Below, in pieces: positions 26,176-34,255 of a DNA stretch of 42,968 nt. Origin of the DNA: an uncultured Collinsella sp. (GTDB taxonomy: Bacteria > Actinomycetota > Coriobacteriia > Coriobacteriales > Coriobacteriaceae); contig CAAELZ010000055.1 in the NCBI GenBank assembly GCA_900756945.1, positions 1 to 42,968 on the forward strand, given 5' to 3'. Made by a program: the position numbers and the translations under genes. The stretch's first letter is position 1, and the number at the start of each line of letters is the position of its first letter. The notes beneath the pieces are model-generated. The model did no database searches. It was not told the DNA's origin and saw only the letters and a list, made by a program, of their open reading frames with translations.

Positions 26176-26592
26176 CATGCCAAAACACCACGCGCTGCAA
26201 ACCCCACCTACGCCAACAAAAAGTTGCACAATTTATTTCCCATGTCTGTACATAGTATGTTGGACAAACGCAATTACCAGTACGCCTCGCTGGTCAATTC
26301 GGGCTTCAGGAGCATCCATAACCTTCGCTAGCACCCCAATATCCTGCGCCAATGTGAACAACATCCCAAAACAACCCCCTTGAACACGCTAAATGAACGA
26401 TATGTTGTCCACCACAAGCCAAATCAGTTTCGCTACCAGCTTGTGCTAGGATTCCTAACGTTACATGAGTTCAACTGTGCTCACGGCTCCAGCAAGCCAC
26501 AAAGCGCAGGGTCGATCAGCATCCGGCCGTAACGGCGGTGCCAGAAACACCACGAGCTCCAATAAAGAAGTCATGCGACGTTGTAATTTGTA
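26176..26592. other. Gene-poor stretch between tRNA-Ala and the EPS promoter
   Basis: No supported gene. An ATG-started 29-codon frame at 26241-26330 has no SD and no family resemblance, and may be a decayed remnant. Composition is mixed and AT-richer than the flanks. No second copy of the tRNA 3' end, which would mark an integrated element, is seen here. Confidence 0.5.
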
Positions 26593-26628
26593 TTGATGTA
26601 ATTCAAAGATGCATTTTATAGCTTGCGT
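26593..26628 (+). promoter_or_regulatory. Promoter of the exopolysaccharide operon
   Basis: TTGATG (26593-26598), a 17-nt spacer and TTATAG (26616-26621) make a good sigma-70-type promoter. Transcription would start near 26628, leaving an untranslated leader of about 275 nt before the LoaP-like gene. Confidence 0.75.
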
Positions 26629-26905
26629 GTCGAAGCGTAGTAGTTTTCAGCTGTTTGCGTGCGGTCCAGTTTTGTTCCCGCTTGACTGGTTCGCACGCAG
26701 CTAGCTGGAGTCGCGGTCTTTTTGCGATACACGGCCGCGACTCTAGTAACTGCACTCATACATACCGTTCACGGTGGGGCAGAGCCACGTGCTTGTCTAA
26801 CTGGGCTCAGGGTTTGAATATGGAGCGCCTTCGCGCACAAGCGCCCTGGCGAAGCCATACCCAAACCCCGCGAGCCACACGTAAGACAGCAAGGGGGTGG
26901 TGCTT
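26629..26905 (+). promoter_or_regulatory. Structured leader of the EPS operon (three hairpins)
   Basis: Hairpin A spans 26656-26699 (TGCGTGCG with CGCACGCA, then CCAGT with ACTGG). Hairpin B spans 26701-26746 (GAGTCGCGG 26708-26716 with CCGCGACTC 26735-26743). Hairpin C spans 26810-26868 and has three stacked stems: GGGTTTG/CAAACCC, TATGG/CCATA and CTTCGC/GCGAAG. None is followed by a T run. LoaP-type antiterminators act through an RNA hairpin in the leader, and A, B or C could be that element. Confidence 0.6.
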
Positions 26906-27451
26906 GTGTGGTATGTAATCCAGGTCATTAACGGTCGCGAAGACGTAATGCGCGAGCGCATCGAGCACATAGTGCCGGCGAGCGCCATGCAGGAGCTCTT
27001 TTATCCCCAATTTCAAACCGAGATTAAGGTACACGGCGAATGGGTCAAAACGACCAAGCCACTCTTTCCCGGTTATCTCATCTGCGATACGGCAGATCCC
27101 CGCACCGTGCAACAGTATCTGCTGCGCATGGACGACTTTGCCCGGGTGCTCTCCCAGGACGGTCAGTTTGTGCCTCTGGCTAAAGAAGAGGTCCAGCTTA
27201 TTGGAGGCTTTACGCATAGGGGAGACCGCGTTGTGCCCATGAGCGAGGCCCTAAAAAACGGTGATCAGGTCGTAGTGACGGCAGGTCCACTGCTGGGCCA
27301 CGAAGGCCTTATTAAAACCATCAACAGACGCAAGAGCACTGCTTATTTGGAGCTCAACCTGTGCGGCCGACGCGTAACTACGCGCGTCGGCCTCGCGGTG
27401 CTTTCAAACGAGCAGCGCGTGATGCGCAACCTTAAAAAGGCGATCGCCTGA
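26906..27451 (+). CDS. loaP: LoaP/NusG-type specialised transcription antiterminator
   Basis: This 181-residue NusG paralogue begins WYVIQVINGRED, has the NGN-domain signature FPGYLIC at residues 54-60 and a C-terminal KOW domain (GDQVVVTAGPLLGHEG, about 122-137). Housekeeping NusG sits beside secE and ribosomal genes; this copy instead opens a polysaccharide operon, as LoaP does in Firmicutes and Actinobacteria. It binds elongating RNA polymerase and suppresses termination, so it probably lets RNA polymerase read the whole downstream cluster. I chose GTG at 26906 because AAGGGG lies 9 nt upstream; GTG codons at 26897 and 26900 are also in frame. The next gene follows after 52 nt. Confidence 0.88.
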   Translation: MWYVIQVINGREDVMRERIEHIVPASAMQELFYPQFQTEIKVHGEWVKTTKPLFPGYLICDTADPRTVQQYLLRMDDFARVLSQDGQFVPLAKEEVQLIGGFTHRGDRVVPMSEALKNGDQVVVTAGPLLGHEGLIKTINRRKSTAYLELNLCGRRVTTRVGLAVLSNEQRVMRNLKKAIA

Positions 27452-27503
27452 GTGCGGGCGACTGTTTAACGGGACAGGAAGGAGCCCCGGGGGCGGGGAT
27501 GTA

Positions 27504-28268
27504 GTGTTGGAAGAGAACGTGTCAGATAAAACAGAATATCCATCAGATGCGCCCGCGGGGGCGGCGCTGATTGCTCAGGCCATGGACCGGCGCGAGGGCT
27601 CAGGTCGCTATAAGGCCATGCAATCCATTGTGGACTGGGACAACTCGCGCCTGGCCTACCGCGCCGTCAAGCGCGCCTTCGACATCGTGTTCAGCGGCTG
27701 CGCGCTGGCCGTCATCGCCATTCCCAGCCTGGTGCTCGCCATCGTCATCCGCCTGGAGAGCGAGGGCAACCCGTTCTATAGCCAGATTCGCGTCGGTAGA
27801 ACCCAACGTGACGGCAGCCTTTCTACCTTCCGTATGTGGAAGTTCCGCTCCATGTACAGGGATGCCGATGAGCGTCTCGCCGAGCTCAAGGGACAAAACG
27901 AGATCGCCGGCGCCATGTTCAAGATGAGGGAGGATCCCCGCGTCACGAAGATCGGCAAGTTCATACGTAAGCACTCCATCGACGAGTTCCCGCAGTTCCT
28001 CAACGTGTTCCTGGGCCAGATGAGCGTGGTGGGCCCGCGCCCGCCGCTGCCGCGCGAGGTTGAGCAGTACACCGAGTACGACCTGCAGCGCCTGGCCGTG
28101 AAGCCAGGCATCACCGGCTGGTGGCAGGTGACGGACCGCAATTCGACCGATTTTGACGGCATGGTCCAGCGCGACCTTGAATACATCGCTAAGCGCGGGA
28201 TCATCACGGACCTCAAGATTGTCGTCCTTACGGTAATCGAGGTCATCACCGGTAAGGGTGCGTGCTAA
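27504..28268 (+). CDS. Undecaprenyl-phosphate sugar-1-phosphate transferase (initiating enzyme)
   Basis: This 254-residue protein of the bacterial sugar transferase family (PF02397, WcaJ/CpsE/EpsL type) moves a sugar-1-phosphate from a UDP-sugar to undecaprenyl phosphate at the membrane, starting the repeat unit. It has one membrane helix at about 60-82, KFRSM at 113-117, the catalytic Asp-Glu pair D160-E161 in HSIDEFPQF, and VVGPRPPLP at 175-183. It has only the catalytic half of the larger WbaP/WcaJ form. The donor sugar cannot be told from sequence. GTG at 27504 follows GGGGATGTA; GTG at 27519 (GGAAGAG upstream) is an alternative. The stop overlaps the next start (TAATG). Confidence 0.92.
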   Translation: MLEENVSDKTEYPSDAPAGAALIAQAMDRREGSGRYKAMQSIVDWDNSRLAYRAVKRAFDIVFSGCALAVIAIPSLVLAIVIRLESEGNPFYSQIRVGRTQRDGSLSTFRMWKFRSMYRDADERLAELKGQNEIAGAMFKMREDPRVTKIGKFIRKHSIDEFPQFLNVFLGQMSVVGPRPPLPREVEQYTEYDLQRLAVKPGITGWWQVTDRNSTDFDGMVQRDLEYIAKRGIITDLKIVVLTVIEVITGKGAC

Positions 28269-29044
28269 TGCTCGATAATTATTCAAAGTATTCCGAGCTC
28301 AATCGCGTGCCGGTAATTGATGTCCCGATTACCGGCACGAATATGCCTCACTGCATTCATTTTCTTACTGAGCATATCGATGAGCTCCGTGGCGAATACA
28401 TCTGCGTTTCTAATGCACATACGTCTGTAATGGCCCACGATGATCCTTCCTATTGGGCTTGCCAAGCTGAATCCGTCATGTCTGTTCCTGATGGAAAACC
28501 CCTGTCGATTGTTGGTAGAAAGGCTGTTGCATCAATGGACCGCGTTACTGGTCCAGACTTGATGCGAGAGATTTTTGAGATCTCCAGCCTGCACGGATGG
28601 AGCCATTACTTCTACGGAAATGAGACGAAGAACCTCGAGGCGCTCAGAGATGCGCTTCAAAAGGAATATCCGAGCTTGGAAATCGCAGGCATGGAACCCT
28701 CCGTTTTCCGTCCACTGACATATGGCGAAAAATGCGATTTATCCCAACGTATTGCCGACTCAGGGGCCGATTTCGCATGGATCGCGCTTGGTGCGCCTCG
28801 TCAGGAGCTTCTTATGCACGAACTCAAAGGGGGGCCGCAGCCGCTGATGATCGGCGTTGGTGGCGCGTTCAACGTTCTCGCCGGAGTGGTACCGGAGGCA
28901 CCGATCTGGATGCAAAACCTGAGCCTTGAGTGGCTATACAGACTTATCCAAGAGCCGAAACGACTTTTCAAACGATATCTAGTTACTAATACCAAATTCC
29001 TCTTTTACCAGTTCACGGGCGCCAAGCGCAAGGAAGGCAAGTAG
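28268..29044 (+). CDS. WecG/TagA/CpsF-family glycosyltransferase (GT26)
   Basis: The 258-residue protein belongs to the family that transfers the second sugar, such as ManNAc or a ManNAc uronic acid, onto a lipid-linked first sugar. Conserved segments are SVPDGKP, RVTGPDLMREI near residue 95, and GAPRQE near 178, followed by the terminal W-x6-EP-x-R segment (WLYRLIQEPKRLFKRY), a membrane-associated helix in this family. The ATG shares one base with the preceding stop (TAATG). GC content is clearly lower than in capE next door. Likely second step after the initiating transferase; donor unknown. Confidence 0.9.
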   Translation: MLDNYSKYSELNRVPVIDVPITGTNMPHCIHFLTEHIDELRGEYICVSNAHTSVMAHDDPSYWACQAESVMSVPDGKPLSIVGRKAVASMDRVTGPDLMREIFEISSLHGWSHYFYGNETKNLEALRDALQKEYPSLEIAGMEPSVFRPLTYGEKCDLSQRIADSGADFAWIALGAPRQELLMHELKGGPQPLMIGVGGAFNVLAGVVPEAPIWMQNLSLEWLYRLIQEPKRLFKRYLVTNTKFLFYQFTGAKRKEGK

Positions 29045-30103
29045 ATGAAATCCACCACCGCATTCAAAGACAAGACCCTGATGATCACGGGCGGCACCGG
29101 CTCGTTCGGCAACACCGTCCTCAAGCACTTCATGGACACCGACCTGGCCGAGATCCGCATCTTCTCTCGCGACGAGAAGAAGCAGGACGACATGCGCCAC
29201 CGCCTGCAGGAGAAGTCGCCCGAGCTCGCCTCCAAGGTGCGCTTCTTCATCGGCGACGTCCGTAACGCCCAGTCGGTGCGCGACGCCATGCACGGCGTGG
29301 ACTACATCTTCCACGCCGCCGCCTTGAAGCAGGTGCCCTCCTGCGAGTTCTTCCCCATGGAGGCCGTGCGCACCAACGTCATCGGCACGGACAACGTGCT
29401 GCACGCCGCGATCGACGAGGGCGTCGACCGCGTCGTGTGCCTGTCCACCGACAAGGCGGCATACCCCATCAACGCCATGGGCAAGTCCAAGGCCATGATG
29501 GAGTCCATCATCTACGCCAACGCCCGAAACGGCGCCGGCCGCACCACCATCTGCTGCACCCGCTACGGCAACGTCATGTGCTCGCGCGGCAGCGTCATCC
29601 CGCTGTTCATCGACCGCATCCGAAAAGGGGAGCCGCTCACGGTCACCGACCCCAACATGACCCGCTTCCTCATGAACCTGGACGAGGCGGTCGACCTGGT
29701 GCAGTTCGCCTTCGAGCACGCCAACCCCGGCGACCTGTTCATCCAGAAGGCGCCTGCCTCCACCATCGGCGACCTCGCCGAGGCGGTCCAGGAGGTCTTC
29801 GGCCGCGTGGGCACCCAGGTGATCGGCACCCGCCACGGCGAGAAGCTCTTCGAGACCCTCATGACCCGCGAGGAGCGCCTGCGCGCCGAGGACATGGGTG
29901 GCTACTACCGCGTGGCATGCGACTCGCGCGACCTGAACTACGACAAGTTCGTCGTGGACGGTGAGGTGGAGACCCAGGCCGACGAGTCCTACACCTCCCA
30001 CAACACCGAGAGGCTCGACGTTGAGGGCACCATCGCCAAGATCAAGACCGCCGAGTACGTGCAGCTGGCGCTCGAGGGCCGCGAGCACGAGGCGGTGCAG
30101 TAG
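29045..30103 (+). CDS. capE: UDP-GlcNAc 4,6-dehydratase/5-epimerase (CapE/FnlA-type)
   Basis: The 352-residue extended SDR has the nucleotide-binding GGTGSFGNTVL near the N terminus and the DGDLF-like blocks of the CapE/FnlA branch. The SDR catalytic Tyr is replaced by Met in MGKSK (M145 to K149), as described for CapE. The enzyme converts UDP-GlcNAc to a UDP-2-acetamido-2,6-dideoxy-L-4-hexulose, the first step to UDP-L-FucNAc. Order and products of the following two genes (CapF, CapG) complete that pathway, which strengthens the call over related PseB/FlaA1 enzymes. It starts right after the WecG-like stop. GC and codon use are sharply higher than in the previous gene. Confidence 0.9.
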   Translation: MKSTTAFKDKTLMITGGTGSFGNTVLKHFMDTDLAEIRIFSRDEKKQDDMRHRLQEKSPELASKVRFFIGDVRNAQSVRDAMHGVDYIFHAAALKQVPSCEFFPMEAVRTNVIGTDNVLHAAIDEGVDRVVCLSTDKAAYPINAMGKSKAMMESIIYANARNGAGRTTICCTRYGNVMCSRGSVIPLFIDRIRKGEPLTVTDPNMTRFLMNLDEAVDLVQFAFEHANPGDLFIQKAPASTIGDLAEAVQEVFGRVGTQVIGTRHGEKLFETLMTREERLRAEDMGGYYRVACDSRDLNYDKFVVDGEVETQADESYTSHNTERLDVEGTIAKIKTAEYVQLALEGREHEAVQ

Positions 30104-30104
30104 G

Positions 30105-31322
30105 GTGCGCGTCCTCGTCACCGGCGCCAGGGGCTTCGTCGGGAAGAACCTCTGCTGCGCGCTGAAAAACATCCGCGACGGCAAGGACCGCCGCGCCAAA
30201 TACCGAGCCCTGCTGCCGCTCGAGGTCATGGAGTATGACGTCGACTCGACGACCGAGGAGCTGGACGGCTACTGCTCCCGCGCCGACTTCGTCTTCAACC
30301 TGGCCGGCGTCAACCGCCCCGAGGACCAGGCGGAGTTCATGGAGGGCAACTTCGGGTTCGCCTCCACGCTGCTTGATGCCCTCGTGCGCCACGGGAACAC
30401 GTGCCCCGTCATGCTCTCCAGCTCCGCGCAGGCGAGCCTTTCCGGCCGTTTTGAGGGCTCGGTCTACGGCGAGTCGAAACTGGCGGGGGAGGGCCTGTTC
30501 CGCGATTATTCCGAGCGCACGGGCGCCCCGGTGCTCATCTACCGCTTTCCCAACCTCTACGGCAAGTGGTGCCGCCCGCGTTACAACTCCGCCGTGGCCA
30601 CCTTCTGCGACGCCATCGCCAACGGCCGCCCCTACACCGTGAACGACCCCTCGGTGGAGCTGGAGCTCCTCTACATCGACGACCTCGTCGACGAGATGCT
30701 GGGCGCCCTGCTGGGGGAGGAGCACCGCTGCGGATACGAGGGGCTCGAGCGCGTCGACGGAGATGATTTCTGCTACGTCCCCGGGACCGACGTGAAAACC
30801 CTGGGCGAGATCGTCTACCTGCTGGGCAGCTTCCGCGACAGCCGCGAGACGCTTTCGGTGCCGGACCTTTCCGAGGGATCCTTCTCCAAGAAGCTCTGGA
30901 GCACGTTCCTGTCCCACTACGAGCCGGGGCACTTCGCCTACTCCCTGAAGCCCAACACCGACGAGCGCGGCTCGTTCACCGAGTTCCTGCGCACGCCGGA
31001 GCGCGGCCAGGTCTCCATCAACGTCTCGAAGCCCGGCATCACCAAGGGCAACCACTGGCACATGAGCAAATGGGAGAGGTTCCTGGTGGTCTCCGGTACC
31101 GCGTCGATCAGGCTGAGGAGGGTGGGGGAGGACGCCGAGGGCAAGCCCTTCCCCGTCGACGAGTATGTCGTCTCTGGTCCCGACATGCGCGTGGTCGAGA
31201 TGATCCCCGGCTACACGCACTCCATCACCAACATGTCCGACACCGAGGACCTCGTGACGGTCATGTGGGCCAACGAGCCCTTCGACCCCGAGGACCCCGA
31301 CACCTACTACGAGGAGGTCTAG
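30105..31322 (+). CDS. capF: CapF/FnlB-type bifunctional SDR reductase with cupin domain
   Basis: The 405-residue protein has two parts. An SDR domain (1 to about 280) opens VRVLVTGARGFVGKNL with Y-x3-K in SVYGESKLAGE. A cupin domain (about 285-405) has the metal-binding GNHWHMSKWERFLVV. In CapF the cupin epimerises C3 and the SDR reduces C4 of the 4-keto product from CapE, giving UDP-N-acetyl-L-pneumosamine or the talosamine precursor. The GTG start lies 1 nt after the capE stop, with GAGGCGG upstream. It is a little longer than the usual 370 residues. Neighbours capE and capG make the pathway assignment firm. Confidence 0.92.
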   Translation: MRVLVTGARGFVGKNLCCALKNIRDGKDRRAKYRALLPLEVMEYDVDSTTEELDGYCSRADFVFNLAGVNRPEDQAEFMEGNFGFASTLLDALVRHGNTCPVMLSSSAQASLSGRFEGSVYGESKLAGEGLFRDYSERTGAPVLIYRFPNLYGKWCRPRYNSAVATFCDAIANGRPYTVNDPSVELELLYIDDLVDEMLGALLGEEHRCGYEGLERVDGDDFCYVPGTDVKTLGEIVYLLGSFRDSRETLSVPDLSEGSFSKKLWSTFLSHYEPGHFAYSLKPNTDERGSFTEFLRTPERGQVSINVSKPGITKGNHWHMSKWERFLVVSGTASIRLRRVGEDAEGKPFPVDEYVVSGPDMRVVEMIPGYTHSITNMSDTEDLVTVMWANEPFDPEDPDTYYEEV

Positions 31323-31326
31323 CCGC

Positions 31327-32508
31327 ATGGGCAAGGACTATTCCGATATCCGCTTCGGGGACGACGGCCGCCTGAAGCTGCTGATCATCGTGGGCACCCG
31401 CCCCGAGGTCATCCGCCTGTCCGAGGTCATCAAGAAGTGCCGCCGCCACTTCGACTGCCTGCTGGCTCACACCGGGCAGAACTACGACTACACGCTCAAC
31501 GGCATCTTCTTCCGCGACCTGTCGCTGGACGACCCCGACGTCTACCTGGACGCTGTGGGCGCCGACCTGGGCGAGACGGTGGGCAATATCATCGCCGCGA
31601 GCTATAAGCTGATGGTGCAGGTCCAGCCCGATGCGCTGCTGATCCTGGGCGACACCAACAGCTGCCTGTCCGCTATCGCGGCCAAGAGGCTCCACATCCC
31701 CATCTTCCACATGGAGGCGGGCAACCGCTGCAAGGACGAGTGCCTGCCCGAGGAGACCAACCGCCGCATCGTCGACGTGATCTCCGACGTCAACCTTGCC
31801 TACTCCGAGCACGCCCGTCGCTACCTCAAGGACACCGGCTGCGCCCCGGAGCGCACCTACGTCACAGGCTCGCCCATGGCGGAGGTCCTGCGCGCCAACC
31901 TGGACAAGATCGAGGCATCCGATATCCTCTCCGAGCTTCGCCTTGAGCCCAAGCGCTATATGCTGCTCTCGGCCCACCGCGAGGAGAACATCGACACCGA
32001 GGCGAACTTCACGAGCCTGTTCACCGCGATCAACGCGCTGGCCGAGAAATACGACATGCCGATCCTGTACTCCTGCCACCCGCGCTCCCGTAAGCGCCTG
32101 GAGGCCACTGGCTTCAAGCTCGACCCGCGCGTGCGCATGCACGAGCCCATGGGTTTCCACGACTACAACTGCCTGCAGATGAACGCCTTCGCGGTTGTCT
32201 CCGACTCCGGCACCCTGCCCGAGGAGTCGAGCTTCTTCGCCAGTATCGGCCGCCCGTTCCCGGCGGTGTGCATCCGTACCTCGACCGAGCGCCCCGAGGC
32301 GCTGGACAAGGCGTGCTTCACGCTTGCCGGCATCAGCGAGCGCGGCCTGCTCCAGGCGGTCCACACCGCCGTCGAGCTCGACGCCGAGGGGTCGCTCCCC
32401 GAGGCCCCCGTGCCCGACTACGCCGACGAGACCGTGTCCACCAAGGTCGTGAAAATCATCCAGAGCTACACAGGCGTCGTAGACAAGATGGTGTGGAGGA
32501 AATGCTAG
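31327..32508 (+). CDS. capG: UDP-N-acetylglucosamine 2-epimerase family, CapG/FnlC-type
   Basis: The 393-residue protein shows the WecB-like fold signatures: IVGTRPEVIRLSEVIKK near residue 21, HTGQNYDYTLN near 53, GDTNSCLSAIAAKRL, HMEAGNRC and the C-terminal SDSGTLPEESSF segment. In CapE-CapF-CapG sets this enzyme inverts C2 of the UDP-sugar to give UDP-N-acetyl-L-fucosamine. The ATG lies 4 nt after the capF stop. GC and codon bias are as in capE and capF, so the three probably moved together. The glycosyltransferase after it starts within its stop codon. Confidence 0.92.
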   Translation: MGKDYSDIRFGDDGRLKLLIIVGTRPEVIRLSEVIKKCRRHFDCLLAHTGQNYDYTLNGIFFRDLSLDDPDVYLDAVGADLGETVGNIIAASYKLMVQVQPDALLILGDTNSCLSAIAAKRLHIPIFHMEAGNRCKDECLPEETNRRIVDVISDVNLAYSEHARRYLKDTGCAPERTYVTGSPMAEVLRANLDKIEASDILSELRLEPKRYMLLSAHREENIDTEANFTSLFTAINALAEKYDMPILYSCHPRSRKRLEATGFKLDPRVRMHEPMGFHDYNCLQMNAFAVVSDSGTLPEESSFFASIGRPFPAVCIRTSTERPEALDKACFTLAGISERGLLQAVHTAVELDAEGSLPEAPVPDYADETVSTKVVKIIQSYTGVVDKMVWRKC

Positions 32509-33689
32509 TGTCGCAGACCCAAGGGCTCACGACCGACGCGCTCGTCGACGAAGCACTCGCTCTGGGTGAATGTCTGGGACGCCCGCTGCGCTACGTCCAG
32601 CTCAACAGCTTTTACAACGGTTCCACCGGTACCATAATGCGCAACCTTCACCATGAGCTGACTGAGCGCGGGGTTGACTCTTACATCTTCTGGGGCCGTC
32701 GCCACAACACGATAAGCGACCATGAGCAGTGCTGCGCTTCGAAGGCCGGCTACCTCTCCCACGGCGCCATGACACGTTTGCATGACCGCATGGGCTTCTA
32801 CTCTAAGCGAGATACCGCAAAACTGCTCAAGCGCCTGGACGAGATCGATCCCGATGTGGTGCACCTGCATAACATACACGGCTATTACGTGAACATAGAG
32901 ATGCTGTTCTCTTGGCTCGCCTCACATCGTTGCCAGGTTAAATGGACGTTGCACGATTGCTGGGCCTTTACGGGCCATTGTGCACACTTCACATATGTGA
33001 AGTGTGCACAATGGCAGTCTCATTGCGCGTACTCGAAATGCTGCCCGCAGCTGGACACCTATCCCATAACGATTTCAAAAACCAACTGCGCGAGAAACTA
33101 TGAAGATAAGAAACGCATCTTCACGAGCGTACCGCCTGAGCGGATGACGCTAATAACACCTTCACAGTGGCTCGCGGATTTGGTCGGGGAGAGCTTTCTC
33201 AAAGATTATCCGGTGGAGGTCCGTCATAACGTCATCGACACCGACGTTTTCAAACCCACCCCAAGCGACTTCCGCGAGAGATACGGTATTGGCGACCGGT
33301 TTATGGTGCTAGGCGTTGCGAGCCCTTGGACCAAGCGCAAGGGACTTCCTGATTTCGTCCGCTTAGCCGAGGAACTTGACTCTGACAAGTTTGTCGTAGC
33401 GCTCGTCGGCCTTTCGGATCGGCAGCTAAAGGCGCTTCCCCGGGGCGTTGTTGGCCTCAAACGTACCAACTCTCCCCAGGAGCTCGCCGGCATCTATACA
33501 ACGGCGGACGTCTATTTCAATCCTACCGTAGAGGACAACTATCCGACGGTCAACCTTGAAGCCGAGGCCTGTGGCACTCCTGTTATAACTTACGACACAG
33601 GTGGGTGCAGGGAGACGCTTCATCGTGCTGATTCAAGTTTCGTTGCCGGCTTTGATCAAGCACTATCCATGATAGAGAAAGGCTTTTAA
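32508..33689 (+). CDS. GT4-type glycosyltransferase with Cys-rich segment
   Basis: The 393-residue GT-B enzyme has an N-terminal Rossmann half, the conserved LHDCWAFTGHCAHF region with Cys residues at about 150-183 (a pattern seen in GT4 enzymes of polysaccharide clusters), and the C-terminal GT4 half with EDNYPTVNLEAEACGTPVI. The role would be to extend the lipid-linked repeat unit; donor and acceptor are unknown. GTG at 32508 is preferred because GGAGG is 8 nt upstream; ATG at 32502 is too close to it. A 42-bp perfect palindrome at 32974-33015 lies inside the Cys-rich coding segment. GC drops compared with capEFG. Confidence 0.9.
   Translation: MSQTQGLTTDALVDEALALGECLGRPLRYVQLNSFYNGSTGTIMRNLHHELTERGVDSYIFWGRRHNTISDHEQCCASKAGYLSHGAMTRLHDRMGFYSKRDTAKLLKRLDEIDPDVVHLHNIHGYYVNIEMLFSWLASHRCQVKWTLHDCWAFTGHCAHFTYVKCAQWQSHCAYSKCCPQLDTYPITISKTNCARNYEDKKRIFTSVPPERMTLITPSQWLADLVGESFLKDYPVEVRHNVIDTDVFKPTPSDFRERYGIGDRFMVLGVASPWTKRKGLPDFVRLAEELDSDKFVVALVGLSDRQLKALPRGVVGLKRTNSPQELAGIYTTADVYFNPTVEDNYPTVNLEAEACGTPVITYDTGGCRETLHRADSSFVAGFDQALSMIEKGF
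32974..33015. repeat. 42-bp perfect palindrome within glycosyltransferase CDS
   Basis: GCCATTGTGCACACTTCACA at 32974-32993 and its exact reverse complement at 32996-33015 flank the centre TA of CATATG. It covers codons about 156-169 (HCAHFTYVKCAQW). The DNA could extrude a cruciform or the mRNA fold into a stem of up to 20 bp. Confidence 0.97.
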
Positions 33690-33691
33690 TA

Positions 33692-34255
33692 ATGAGGGTC
33701 GACAAAGTCGTTCCTGCTGCTCAGGGATATAAACGCGTAGCGAAAATACCTTTAAAGGGCGTTCTCCTTGCAATAAATAAGTTATCGAACAAAACTTATA
33801 AAAAGCTATACCCTCGCTACTTGGCGTGGCTAGGGGTCAACATCTCGGATAAGTTCTCCGAGTACGGTGATCCTTGGATAAGCCCTGAATGCCGCTTCGA
33901 TGCGGCGGGCTACAATCTCATCACTTTGGGCGATGGAGTCACCATCAGCTATGGAACGTCCATCTTAGTCCACGACTACAGCATCGACAAGGCGTTGTAT
34001 GCTCGCCGTGGGACTCATGGTAAGCTTCTCAAGTCTGTGACTATTGGCAGGAACTGTTTTATCGGCGCAAACACAATGATTCTGCCTGGCACTGTTATCG
34101 GTGATGACTGCATCATCGGGGGGGGGTCGGTTGTCAAAGGCCGCTTTCCGGTTGGATCGGTCGTATGCGGCAACCCGGCTCGCGTTGTTGGAACTGTAGA
34201 TGAGTTCCTTGAAAAGCACGAGGCCAAAGAGGATATCGTTTATGGACTTTCCTAA
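33692..34255 (+). CDS. Hexapeptide-repeat acyltransferase (probable O-acetyltransferase)
   Basis: The 187-residue protein has left-handed beta-helix repeats (VTIGRNCFIGANTMILPGTVIGDDCIIG) and the expected catalytic His in ILVHDYS near residue 92. It fits the maltose/galactoside/serine acetyltransferase-like group common in capsule loci, where it O-acetylates the repeat unit. The start is 2 nt after the previous stop. Codons about 143-145 contain a run of nine G (34118-34126) that encodes GGG, which could slip and shift the frame. The last 14 nt overlap the next gene. Acyl donor and sugar target unknown. Confidence 0.88.
   Translation: MRVDKVVPAAQGYKRVAKIPLKGVLLAINKLSNKTYKKLYPRYLAWLGVNISDKFSEYGDPWISPECRFDAAGYNLITLGDGVTISYGTSILVHDYSIDKALYARRGTHGKLLKSVTIGRNCFIGANTMILPGTVIGDDCIIGGGSVVKGRFPVGSVVCGNPARVVGTVDEFLEKHEAKEDIVYGLS
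34118..34126 (+). repeat. G9 homopolymer in acyltransferase CDS
   Basis: Nine consecutive G inside the coding frame after CATCATC. Gain or loss of one base would truncate the last quarter of the protein and could also affect translation of the overlapping next gene. Confidence 0.95.

Noticed and set aside
26241..26330. 29-codon ATG frame between tRNA-Ala and the EPS promoter
   Set aside because: No SD, no promoter and no family resemblance; may be a remnant but not supportable as a gene.
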